The notes under the pieces: generated by a model
Databases searched by the model: none
Seen by the model: only the letters and a program-made list of their open reading frames with translations
Told to the model about the DNA's origin: nothing
Shown: positions 1 to 5,017 of the stretch, in pieces
Numbering within the stretch: position 1 is the first letter of the stretch
Layout: the number at the start of each line of letters is the position of its first letter
Assembly (NCBI GenBank): GCA_902494685.1
Contig: CABUUE010000119.1
Span: forward strand, 1-5,017
Length of the DNA stretch: 5,017 bases
Direction: 5' to 3'
From: an uncultured Collinsella sp.
Lineage (GTDB): Bacteria > Actinomycetota > Coriobacteriia > Coriobacteriales > Coriobacteriaceae
Position numbers and translations under genes: made by a program

Positions 1-721
1 CCTGAGCCTTGAGGTCGCGGGCGCGGACGGGCTCGCCGGCATAGCTGTAGCCGACGACGATCTCGCCCAAGCGCTCCTTGAGGTCGTTGATGCTCGTGGA
101 CAGGCACAGGATTGCCATGACCTCGGAGGCAACAGTGATATCGAAGCCGTCCTCGCGCGGCACGCCCTGAGCCTTGCCGCCAATGCCGTCGATAACATGG
201 CGCAGCTGACGGTCGTTCATGTCGACGACGCGCTTCCAAGTAATGCGCTTAACGTCGATACCGAGCTGGTTGCCCTGCTGAATATGGTTGTCGAGCATGG
301 CGGCCAGCAGGTTATTGGCGGCACCGATAGCGTGGAAGTCGCCGGTAAAGTGCAGGTTGATGTCCTCCATGGGGATGACCTGGGCCCAACCGCCGCCGGC
401 GGCACCGCCCTTTACGCCAAAGACGGGGCCGAGCGAAGGCTCACGCAGGGCCACAGCGCTCTTGACGCCGCGACGGCGCAGGCCATCGGCCAGACCGATG
501 GTCGTGGTGGTCTTGCCCTCGCCGGCGGGCGTGGGGTTGATGGCGGTCACGAGGACGAGCTTGGCCTGGTGATTGGTCGGCTCGTTGAGCAGCGAATAGT
601 CAACCTTAGCCTTGTCGAAGCCGTACGGAATCAGGTGCTTTACGTCGACGCCGGCGTTCTTAGCCACCTCGGTAATGGGCAGCGGCGTGACGGAACGTGC
701 GATTTCGATGTCAGTAGGCAT
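1..721 (-). CDS. fhs: Formate-tetrahydrofolate ligase, N-terminal 240 residues (partial)
   Basis: This enzyme (10-formyltetrahydrofolate synthetase) joins formate to tetrahydrofolate with ATP in the cytoplasm, giving 10-formyl-THF for purine, formyl-Met-tRNA and one-carbon metabolism. The reading frame is open from ATG at 721 to the left edge, so about 240 of the family's usual ~555 residues are seen and the C-terminal half lies outside. Family hallmarks are present. The P-loop PTPAGEGKT is at residues 63-71, with K70 the ATP-binding lysine. LREPSLGP is at 92-99. The first family signature GVKGGAAGGGW is at 102-112, with W where Tyr is usual. The second signature VASEVMAILCL is at 197-207. 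The start is supported by a Shine-Dalgarno GAAAGGA (728-734) six bases upstream and by an MPTDIEIA N-terminus of the usual kind. It lies 146 bp downstream of ruvB on the same strand. Identification is secure; only the extent is limited by the window. Confidence 0.96.
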   Translation of the reverse strand, partial: MPTDIEIARSVTPLPITEVAKNAGVDVKHLIPYGFDKAKVDYSLLNEPTNHQAKLVLVTAINPTPAGEGKTTTTIGLADGLRRRGVKSAVALREPSLGPVFGVKGGAAGGGWAQVIPMEDINLHFTGDFHAIGAANNLLAAMLDNHIQQGNQLGIDVKRITWKRVVDMNDRQLRHVIDGIGGKAQGVPREDGFDITVASEVMAILCLSTSINDLKERLGEIVVGYSYAGEPVRARDLKAQ

Positions 722-761
722 GGGCGGTCCTTTCGTTACCGGATGAGAAAAAGACCAATTC

Positions 762-788
762 AGCATAGCACGGGCGCGCAATGGTAAA
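762..788 (-). promoter_or_regulatory. Candidate promoter of fhs
   Basis: Read on the minus strand, TATGCT (762-767) is preceded by TGC, giving an extended -10 element. A weak -35-like TTTACC lies at 783-788 with a short 15-bp spacer. Transcription would begin near 755, leaving a leader of about 34 nt that carries the fhs Shine-Dalgarno. The -35 match is poor and the spacing is suboptimal. The site is offered mainly because no other promoter is visible in the ruvB-fhs gap; read-through from ruvB is an alternative, since I see no terminator after ruvB. Confidence 0.3.
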
Positions 789-867
789 ACACCCGTAACC
801 GATGAATGGCGATATGTTTATCCAATGCTCAGCGATAGCCTACAGACCAGCCAAAACAAACCCGCCT

Positions 868-1935
868 CTAAACGGCTGGCTCGATGCCCAAGTGCTCAAA
901 GGTGCGAAGCGTTGCCTGGCGACCCTGGGGCGTGCGAATCATCAAGCCGCACTGCAGCAGATAGGGCTCATAAACATCCTCGAGCGTACCCGGGTCCTCG
1001 CCCACCGCGCTGGCAAGGGTCGTCAGACCCACGGCACGGCCGGAGAACGTCTTGGCAAGCGTCTCCAAGATGCGAATATCCATCCAGTCCAGACCAAGCT
1101 CATCAATCTCGAAAAACTCGAGCGCCTGACGGCAAATATCAAGCTCAATAGGACCGTTGCCGCGCACCTGCGCATAGTCGCGCACACGCTTGAGCAGACG
1201 GTTGGCCAAGCGCGGCGTGCCACGCGAGCGCGAGCCGATCTCGAGCGCGCTCGGATGGTCTATCGTCACGCCCAAGATGGTCGCCGAGCGCGTCACGATC
1301 TGAGCAAGCTCCTCGACCGTGTAGTAGTCCAGGCGATACGAAATGCCAAAGCGGTCGCGCAACGGGCCGGTCAGCATACCCGAACGGGTCGTTGCCGCCA
1401 CCAGCGTAAACTTGGGAATATCTAGGCGAATCGAGCGAGCGGCCGGGCCTTTACCGATCACGATGTCGAGCGCAAAGTCCTCCATAGCGGGATACAGGAC
1501 TTCCTCGACCGAACGGTTAAGACGGTGGATCTCGTCGATAAACAGCACGTCACCCGGCTGCAGGTTAGTCAGGATGGCTGCCAAGTCACCGGTACGCGCG
1601 ATAGCCGGACCACTCGTCGTCTTGATCTGAGCGCCCAGCTCGTTGGCGATAACGGTAGCCAGCGTGGTCTTGCCCAGGCCCGGAGGACCCGAGAAGATCA
1701 CGTGATCGAGCGTCTCGCCACGGCTCTGCGCCGCCTCGATCAGCACGCGCAGGCTCTGTTTGATATGCTCCTGACCGCAGTAGTCGTCTAGGCGCTGGGG
1801 ACGCAGGGTACGGTCGACATCGAGGTCTTCGGGTGTCAGTTCCGAGCCCACCATGCGCTCACCGTGCGCCATGGATGCCGCCGGCGAGTTGCCGGGCGTC
1901 GCCCACAGGTCCTGAGAGTCATCGGCTTCCCACAT
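868..1935 (-). CDS. ruvB: Holliday junction branch migration ATPase RuvB
   Basis: RuvB is the hexameric AAA+ motor that pumps DNA through the RuvA-bound Holliday junction during recombinational repair. Counting from ATG at 1935 it has 355 residues, slightly longer than the usual 330-350. The extra length is N-terminal: about 45 residues precede the conserved LRPQRLDDYCGQ block, versus roughly 25 in E. coli. Visible motifs are Walker A GPPGLGKT (83-90), Walker B LFIDEIH (131-137), sensor 1 ATTRSG (181-186), the arginine-finger segment PLRDRFGI (191-198), sensor 2 GTPRLANR (239-246), and the C-terminal winged-helix DNA-binding part with VGLTTLA (302-308) and RTPQGR (334-339, often RTPRGR elsewhere). 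The ATG overlaps the ruvA stop by one base (TGATG). A GTG directly upstream at 1938 would give a GTGA overlap and one more residue, and the sequence does not separate the two. Internal ATGs at codons 22 and 28 would shorten the extension, but codon 22 has no Shine-Dalgarno in front. Confidence 0.97.
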   Translation of the reverse strand: MWEADDSQDLWATPGNSPAASMAHGERMVGSELTPEDLDVDRTLRPQRLDDYCGQEHIKQSLRVLIEAAQSRGETLDHVIFSGPPGLGKTTLATVIANELGAQIKTTSGPAIARTGDLAAILTNLQPGDVLFIDEIHRLNRSVEEVLYPAMEDFALDIVIGKGPAARSIRLDIPKFTLVAATTRSGMLTGPLRDRFGISYRLDYYTVEELAQIVTRSATILGVTIDHPSALEIGSRSRGTPRLANRLLKRVRDYAQVRGNGPIELDICRQALEFFEIDELGLDWMDIRILETLAKTFSGRAVGLTTLASAVGEDPGTLEDVYEPYLLQCGLMIRTPQGRQATLRTFEHLGIEPAV

Positions 1936-2555
1936 CACGCATCCATTCCGAGTCGCTTAAGCGCCGCGCCGAGCAGGTCCTCGACACGCATATCCTGCCC
2001 ATCATACCCGCTCAGGGCAACCTCGGTCTCCTGCGGGCTAAAGCCCATGGAAAGGAGCGCCGCGCGGGCATCATCGATCGCCGAGGGAGTGGCGGCGGGG
2101 ACCGGCATCGCAACCTGACCGGGGATTACGTCGACCGGAACAAAGCCCTTGTCCTTGGCAAAGGTACTCTTGAGCTCCAGAATGAGGCGCTGGGCGGTCT
2201 TTTTGCCCACGCCGGGCACCTTGGCCATGCCCTTGTCGTCCTCGGCCATCACCAGGGAATACAGCTGTCCCACGGTATAAGTGGAAAGCACGGCAAGTGC
2301 CAGACGCGGACCGACGCCCGAGACGGAAACGAGCCGATCGAACATCGTGCGCTCGTCCTTGGAGGCAAAGCCAAAGAGCGTCATGGCGTCCTCGCGCACC
2401 TGCATACGGGTATAGAGGCGAACCTCGCCGCCGGGCGTAGGCAGCGTGGCGGCAGTGCTGCCCGAAATACCGAGCTCAAAGCCCACGCCCGATACATCGA
2501 CGACGGCCGAGCTCATCGTGGCCTCGACAAGCGTTCCATGGAGCTGAGAGATCAT
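1935..2555 (-). CDS. ruvA: Holliday junction DNA-binding protein RuvA
   Basis: RuvA binds four-way junctions as a tetramer, holds them open and square, and recruits RuvB. The protein has 206 residues, normal for the family. Domain I (about 1-64) is the OB-fold beginning MISQLHG. It carries the acidic pin residues E55 and D56 in VREDAMTLFGF, which in E. coli sit at the junction centre. Domain II has two helix-hairpin-helix motifs, VSGVGPRLAL (78-87) and VPGVGKKTAQ (113-122), which grip the DNA backbone. A Pro/Ala/Val-rich flexible linker (about 138-157) leads to domain III (about 158-204, AIDDARAALLSMGF...VEDLLGAALKRLG), which contacts RuvB. The ATG at 2555 overlaps the ruvC stop as TGATG, and an AGAGGA-like Shine-Dalgarno lies a rather long 11 bases or so upstream inside ruvC, so translation is probably coupled to ruvC. 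The stop overlaps the ruvB start in the same way. Confidence 0.97.
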   Translation of the reverse strand: MISQLHGTLVEATMSSAVVDVSGVGFELGISGSTAATLPTPGGEVRLYTRMQVREDAMTLFGFASKDERTMFDRLVSVSGVGPRLALAVLSTYTVGQLYSLVMAEDDKGMAKVPGVGKKTAQRLILELKSTFAKDKGFVPVDVIPGQVAMPVPAATPSAIDDARAALLSMGFSPQETEVALSGYDGQDMRVEDLLGAALKRLGMDA

Positions 2556-3076
2556 CAGTATCCGGTTCCTCTCTGTTGATAGAACTCGCCGCCGGTAAGC
2601 GCCCGGGTACGGCTAAGGTTAACGTGACAGATGGCGCAAGCCAGGGCATCGGCGGCATGGTCTGGGTGTGGGTCGTGATCAAGCTGAGTGAGCGTGCGCA
2701 CCATGTAGGCAACCTGCCGCTTGTCTGCGGCACCCGTGCCCACCACGGCCTGCTTAATCTGCATGGGCGTGTATTCGCCAATCTCGAGCGCGCACTCCGA
2801 AAGCGCCACGAGCGCGGCACCGCGGGCATGCGCCGTGGGGATGGCCGAGCGGACGTTAGCGCCAAAGTAAATGCTCTCGATAGCCGCGGTATCGGGACGG
2901 TAGCGTTCGACGACGCCCTTGAGGTCGTGGGCGATATGCGACAGGCGCACCGCGAGCGGGCTGCCCGCACTGGTCTCGATACAACCGTAGGCACGGCAGC
3001 GAACCTCGCCACGTCGTTCCTCGATAATCCCCCAGCCCGTATGGGCCAAACCGGGATCGATACCCAAAATGACCAA
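2555..3076 (-). CDS. ruvC: Holliday junction resolvase RuvC (TTG start)
   Basis: RuvC is the dimeric, metal-dependent endonuclease that nicks Holliday junctions symmetrically after RuvAB branch migration. It has 173 residues, the family norm. The RNase H-like fold begins VILGIDPGLAHTG. Acidic catalytic positions are D7, E67 (in AAIESIYF) and D143 (in HAADALA). The remaining metal-site position is H140 rather than the Asp (D138) of E. coli; Thermus thermophilus RuvC likewise uses His there (H143), so activity is expected. Conserved lysines K108 and K119 lie in QIKQAVVGTGAADKRQV. The start is TTG at 3076. An in-frame TGA at 3089-3091 blocks any upstream start, and GGGGAGG sits five bases before the TTG. 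It is first of the ruvC-ruvA-ruvB operon, ends with a TGATG overlap into ruvA, and has a LexA box 55 bp upstream. No yebC gene precedes it, unlike in many bacteria. Confidence 0.97.
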   Translation of the reverse strand: MVILGIDPGLAHTGWGIIEERRGEVRCRAYGCIETSAGSPLAVRLSHIAHDLKGVVERYRPDTAAIESIYFGANVRSAIPTAHARGAALVALSECALEIGEYTPMQIKQAVVGTGAADKRQVAYMVRTLTQLDHDPHPDHAADALACAICHVNLSRTRALTGGEFYQQRGTGY

Positions 3077-3081
3077 GCCAA

Positions 3082-3088
3082 CCTCCCC
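3082..3088 (-). promoter_or_regulatory. Shine-Dalgarno that fixes the ruvC TTG start
   Basis: Read on the minus strand, GGGGAGG is followed by five bases and then TTG. The in-frame TGA just upstream (3089-3091) rules out earlier starts, and the next in-frame TTG (codon 4) would sit 14 bases from this site and remove the first part of the conserved N-terminal strand. The strong site probably compensates for the weak TTG codon. Confidence 0.85.
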
Positions 3089-3131
3089 TCACCACAAGCA
3101 CAGCGCAAGGCAAGGCCCCGCGCATCATTCA

Positions 3132-3145
3132 CGAACGTCTGTTCT
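3132..3145. promoter_or_regulatory. LexA (SOS) box controlling ruvCAB
   Basis: CGAACGTCTGTTCT fits the Gram-positive/actinobacterial LexA operator CGAAC-N4-GTTCG at nine of its ten fixed positions, the last base being T instead of G. It lies 55 bp upstream of the ruvC TTG and immediately downstream of a candidate -10 hexamer, so bound LexA would cover the transcription start. SOS control of ruv genes is well established in other bacteria. Here LexA binding is inferred from the motif and its position. Confidence 0.75.
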
Positions 3146-3176
3146 AGAATAACACAACAGTGACCGTATCTAGCAA
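3146..3176 (-). promoter_or_regulatory. Candidate ruvCAB promoter
   Basis: On the minus strand, TATTCT (3146-3151) could serve as a -10 and TTGCTA (3171-3176) as a -35, with a long 19-bp spacer. Each matches four of six consensus bases. The hexamers are weak, but the LexA box abuts the -10 exactly where a repressor operator would be expected, which raises the likelihood. Confidence 0.4.
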
Positions 3177-3212
3177 GCAAGGTTGAACCATAGGTTGAGC
3201 ATAAGTCAGCGA

Positions 3213-3358
3213 GCGAGTCCCTGCCGTGGCAAGGTGTCGCGAAAGAGGAGCGCCGCGTACTTCTGTACGCAAGCGACGGTTTGAGCGGCAGATTGCCCGG
3301 CAGGGGCTCGCGCAGCGTCGACTCGTTACGCGGTTTGGTAAAACCGCGTAACATTTTT
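3213..3358 (+). ncRNA. Candidate structured plus-strand RNA or dispersed palindromic element
   Basis: This non-coding stretch between ruvC and the NAD+ synthetase-like gene can fold into one long hairpin. Outer arms 3213-3226 and 3298-3311 pair over 14 bp with a single T-G position. After a one-base bulge (3227), 3228-3232 pairs with 3293-3297 (GGCAA/TTGCC). Inside, GTCGC (3236-3240) pairs with GCGAC (3273-3277), enclosing a perfect small hairpin GCGTAC-TTCT-GTACGC (3255-3270). It is followed by an intrinsic terminator with its T-tract on the plus strand. The one imperfect outer pair is a G-U wobble if transcribed from the plus strand but an A-C mismatch from the minus strand, which also favours plus. 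I see no convincing plus-strand promoter and recognise no Rfam family with certainty. A genomic palindromic repeat that is not transcribed remains possible. Confidence 0.4.
3325..3358 (+). terminator. Rho-independent terminator, plus-strand orientation
   Basis: GTTACGCGGTTT (3325-3336) and AAACCGCGTAAC (3341-3352) form a perfect 12-bp stem around a GGTA loop, followed by ATTTTT (3353-3358). The T-tract lies on the plus strand and overlaps the stop codon of the minus-strand gene at 3357-3359. Read on the minus strand, the stem is preceded by AAAAAT and followed by GAGTCG, with no U-run. It may therefore end the minus-strand gene only weakly, while serving well for a plus-strand transcript. Confidence 0.75.
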
Positions 3359-5017
3359 AGTTCTGCGAGAAGAACGGAAACTGCCTCGGATCCACCGGCG
3401 GATGCGGCATCGGCGTGTCCTGGGGCCCACCCTGCGGTCCGCCCTGACCGCCCATCATCTTATCAATGGCGTCCTGGACCTCGCCCTCAAACCGCTTCAT
3501 GCCCTCGTGCAGACGACGCTGACCGTCCTCGGAGCGCAGCTCTTCCATCTGCTCGGGCGAAATACCCAACAGCTCGCCCAATATGCCCATCATCTCGCCG
3601 CGCATACGGTCACTCGTATCGTCGTCGGCAAAGCGGCGCACTTCGGCGCGTGCCAGAGAATCAACCGTCATGCGCTCCTTACCGTTGAGCCCCAGATCGG
3701 ACCACGCAAGCATGTACGGCCAGGCGCGCTCGGCAAACGAACGGGCCGAAACGATCGGCGCCGTCGGTAGCATGCGACGGGCAGCCTCACCCTGGCGCAC
3801 GAGCATCAGCAGCAGCGAGCAGGCCTCGGGCTTGGCGGCGGCCATCGGGATGTCGTCAAAGGGACGGTTGCGGTCCACGTGCGACTCGAGCGCACCATCG
3901 ACCTCGCCCGGCTCAAGCCCGCCCAGCAGCTGCGCCGCACGATCGAGCATATCAACCGGGCCGGCGAGCATCGAGAGTGCCTGCGCCAGCACGCGATCCA
4001 TGCAATCCTCTACCGCGTTGAGCGTCACGAGCTCTTGGGGCACCACGGCCGAGGCACGGTTGCGCACGCGTGCCACAAACTCGAGCGTCGACAGATACAC
4101 ATCGCCAAAGGGCGCAAAGTCGCCCTGATAGCCGCCGGACAGCGCGGGCGCCGCCAGTGCGTACTCAGTCTTGGAAAGCGGGCTCAACGCCATGGCGCCC
4201 AGCTCGAGCGCCGTATCCTCGAGCATCAGGCCCAGCGCGCGCGAACGCAGGCGTTCGGCATCGCCCGCCGACATGTCGCGGTCGAGCACGCGCGTCGCAT
4301 CCGGCGCATCGCGCTCGACGGTGCGAATGTGCAAGCGCTCGGCGATTGAGCGCACAGCAGAACAGCGGGCGGCCTCTGCCTCCTCCTGCGCCGGCGTAAA
4401 GATGCGATTGCGCCCCAGCACCAGGCCAATCACATTACGCGGACCCAAGGCGTCGACGGCGAGCGCCGCCAACAGGGACGACGGCAGATCGCCCTCGAGC
4501 GCCACCACGGCACGCGACGCACCGCGAGCGCGAGCATTGTCGCGCACGGCAAGCACCAGCGCCTGCCACAGCCATTCCTCGGAGCGAAACTCGGGCAGCT
4601 CGTGGTCCTCCAGGGCATCGAGCATCACGCCGCGTTGAATCTCCTGAACCAGCAGGCTCTCCTCAAAACACGGCGCCTGGGCCACCACGCGACCGCAATC
4701 GTCGAGCACAAACGACCCGCCGGTATACACCGACTCGTCATAGGCGCCGACCGGAGCCATGCAGGCAAACCATACGCTGCGCTTGGAGGCGATCTTGCGG
4801 TAGGCACCGCTGCGCACGGCGGCGACGGCGGCGGTCTCGCGATCGGTCATGTCAAACGCATTAAACTGGAAATAGGCAATGAGGTCGACGCCGGTCGGCA
4901 GCATCTCGAGCTCGCGATCCAGGTCAAACACCACAGCGATGCGCACGCCGTCCACGTCGAACACCGGCGGCGCCCAACGCGTGTCGTTGTTCTCGCCACG
5001 CTGCAGGGCAATGCTCG
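3357..5017 (-). CDS. Degenerate glutamine-dependent NAD+ synthetase (NadE)-like protein, 5'-truncated
   Basis: The frame is open to the right edge, so the true start is outside; the GTG at 4964 is internal, because 17 further codons read on and align with the family. Numbering from that GTG: the N-terminal part (to about 110) follows the nitrilase-type glutaminase domain of NadE (DGVRIAVV, GVDLIAYF, TGGSFVLDDCGRVVAQAP). The next part (about 130-310) follows the synthetase domain (AALAVDALGPRNVIGL, then GDFAPFGDVY). Key residues are missing. Where NadE has the ICED catalytic cysteine there is FDLD (13-16). The SGGxDS PP-loop is replaced by EGDLPS (157-162). TGNKSE becomes PLSKTE (262-267). The lysine after GDVY is Leu (291). 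The C-terminus adds a charged helical region and a Gly/Pro/Gln-rich tail (about 505-535). NadE makes NAD+ from deamido-NAD+, ATP and glutamine; this copy probably cannot. It could be a regulatory or scaffold paralogue, or a badly diverged enzyme. The frame is intact, so it does not look like a pseudogene. Confidence 0.8.
   Translation of the reverse strand, partial: SIALQRGENNDTRWAPPVFDVDGVRIAVVFDLDRELEMLPTGVDLIAYFQFNAFDMTDRETAAVAAVRSGAYRKIASKRSVWFACMAPVGAYDESVYTGGSFVLDDCGRVVAQAPCFEESLLVQEIQRGVMLDALEDHELPEFRSEEWLWQALVLAVRDNARARGASRAVVALEGDLPSSLLAALAVDALGPRNVIGLVLGRNRIFTPAQEEAEAARCSAVRSIAERLHIRTVERDAPDATRVLDRDMSAGDAERLRSRALGLMLEDTALELGAMALSPLSKTEYALAAPALSGGYQGDFAPFGDVYLSTLEFVARVRNRASAVVPQELVTLNAVEDCMDRVLAQALSMLAGPVDMLDRAAQLLGGLEPGEVDGALESHVDRNRPFDDIPMAAAKPEACSLLLMLVRQGEAARRMLPTAPIVSARSFAERAWPYMLAWSDLGLNGKERMTVDSLARAEVRRFADDDTSDRMRGEMMGILGELLGISPEQMEELRSEDGQRRLHEGMKRFEGEVQDAIDKMMGGQGGPQGGPQDTPMPHPPVDPRQFPFFSQN

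Noticed and set aside
197..787. Plus-strand open frame opposite fhs
   Set aside because: It is antisense to the clear fhs coding sequence. The open frame reflects strong GC bias at third codon positions and the product resembles nothing.
722..867. Terminator after ruvB
   Set aside because: I searched the 146-bp gap for a GC stem followed by a T-run on the minus strand and found only short, widely separated matches (such as GTTAC/GTAAC), not a credible hairpin.
802..2579. Plus-strand open frames opposite ruvB and ruvA (802-1425, 1833-2579)
   Set aside because: They are shadows of ruvB and ruvA, crossing the gene junctions with low-complexity Arg/Ala/Gly-rich products and no supporting ribosome sites.
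3213..3311. Inverted repeat as ends of an insertion sequence or MITE
   Set aside because: The arms enclose only ~75 bp of further nested hairpins, no transposase is near, and no flanking target-site duplication is evident. An RNA or palindromic repeat explains it better.
2476..3354. Long minus-strand open frame (292 codons) spanning the intergenic region and ruvC in another frame
   Set aside because: It overlaps the whole of ruvC out of frame and runs through the LexA box and the structured element. Its product is Arg/Ser-rich with no recognisable family, as expected of a GC-rich shadow frame.
3583..4638. Plus-strand open frames opposite the NAD+ synthetase-like gene
   Set aside because: They are Ser/Arg/Ala-rich translations antisense to a gene whose minus-strand product aligns to a known family over its full length.
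4962..4964. GTG at 4964 as the start of the NAD+ synthetase-like gene
   Set aside because: The frame continues upstream to the window edge with no stop, the extra 17 codons fit the family, and a start here would cut into the middle of the glutaminase domain.

Overview
The window looks like ordinary chromosome from a high-GC, probably anaerobic actinobacterium. My best guess is Coriobacteriia, Collinsella-like. This is inferred from GC-rich third positions, a CGAAC-type (Gram-positive/actinobacterial) LexA box, and a stand-alone formate-tetrahydrofolate ligase typical of anaerobes. No rRNA or taxonomic marker is present, so the assignment is tentative. All recognisable genes lie on the minus strand, so they read from right to left.

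Layout in transcription order. (1) 5017-3357: a 5'-truncated gene for a glutamine-dependent NAD+ synthetase-like protein. The fold can be followed through both domains, but the residues expected for glutaminase and synthetase chemistry are largely replaced, so it is probably a pseudoenzyme. (2) 3356-3077: a 280-bp intergenic region. It holds a perfect 12-bp terminator hairpin whose T-tract points along the plus strand, a long imperfect hairpin (3213-3311) that also pairs better as plus-strand RNA, and a LexA (SOS) box next to a candidate promoter for the genes that follow. (3) 3076-868: the Holliday-junction operon ruvC-ruvA-ruvB. The genes are fused head to tail by TGATG stop/start overlaps, and ruvC starts at a TTG behind a strong Shine-Dalgarno. 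(4) 867-722: a 146-bp spacer with a weak candidate promoter and no visible terminator. (5) 721-1: the first 240 codons of fhs (formate-tetrahydrofolate ligase), which runs off the left edge.

RuvA and RuvB form the branch-migration motor on Holliday junctions and RuvC cuts them. The LexA box at the head of the operon predicts induction by DNA damage. The fhs gene belongs to one-carbon metabolism and has no evident functional link to ruvCAB.

I see no transposon, CRISPR array, tRNA, rRNA or obvious defence system. The parts worth a second look are the degenerate NAD+ synthetase-like protein and the structured plus-strand element between it and ruvC.
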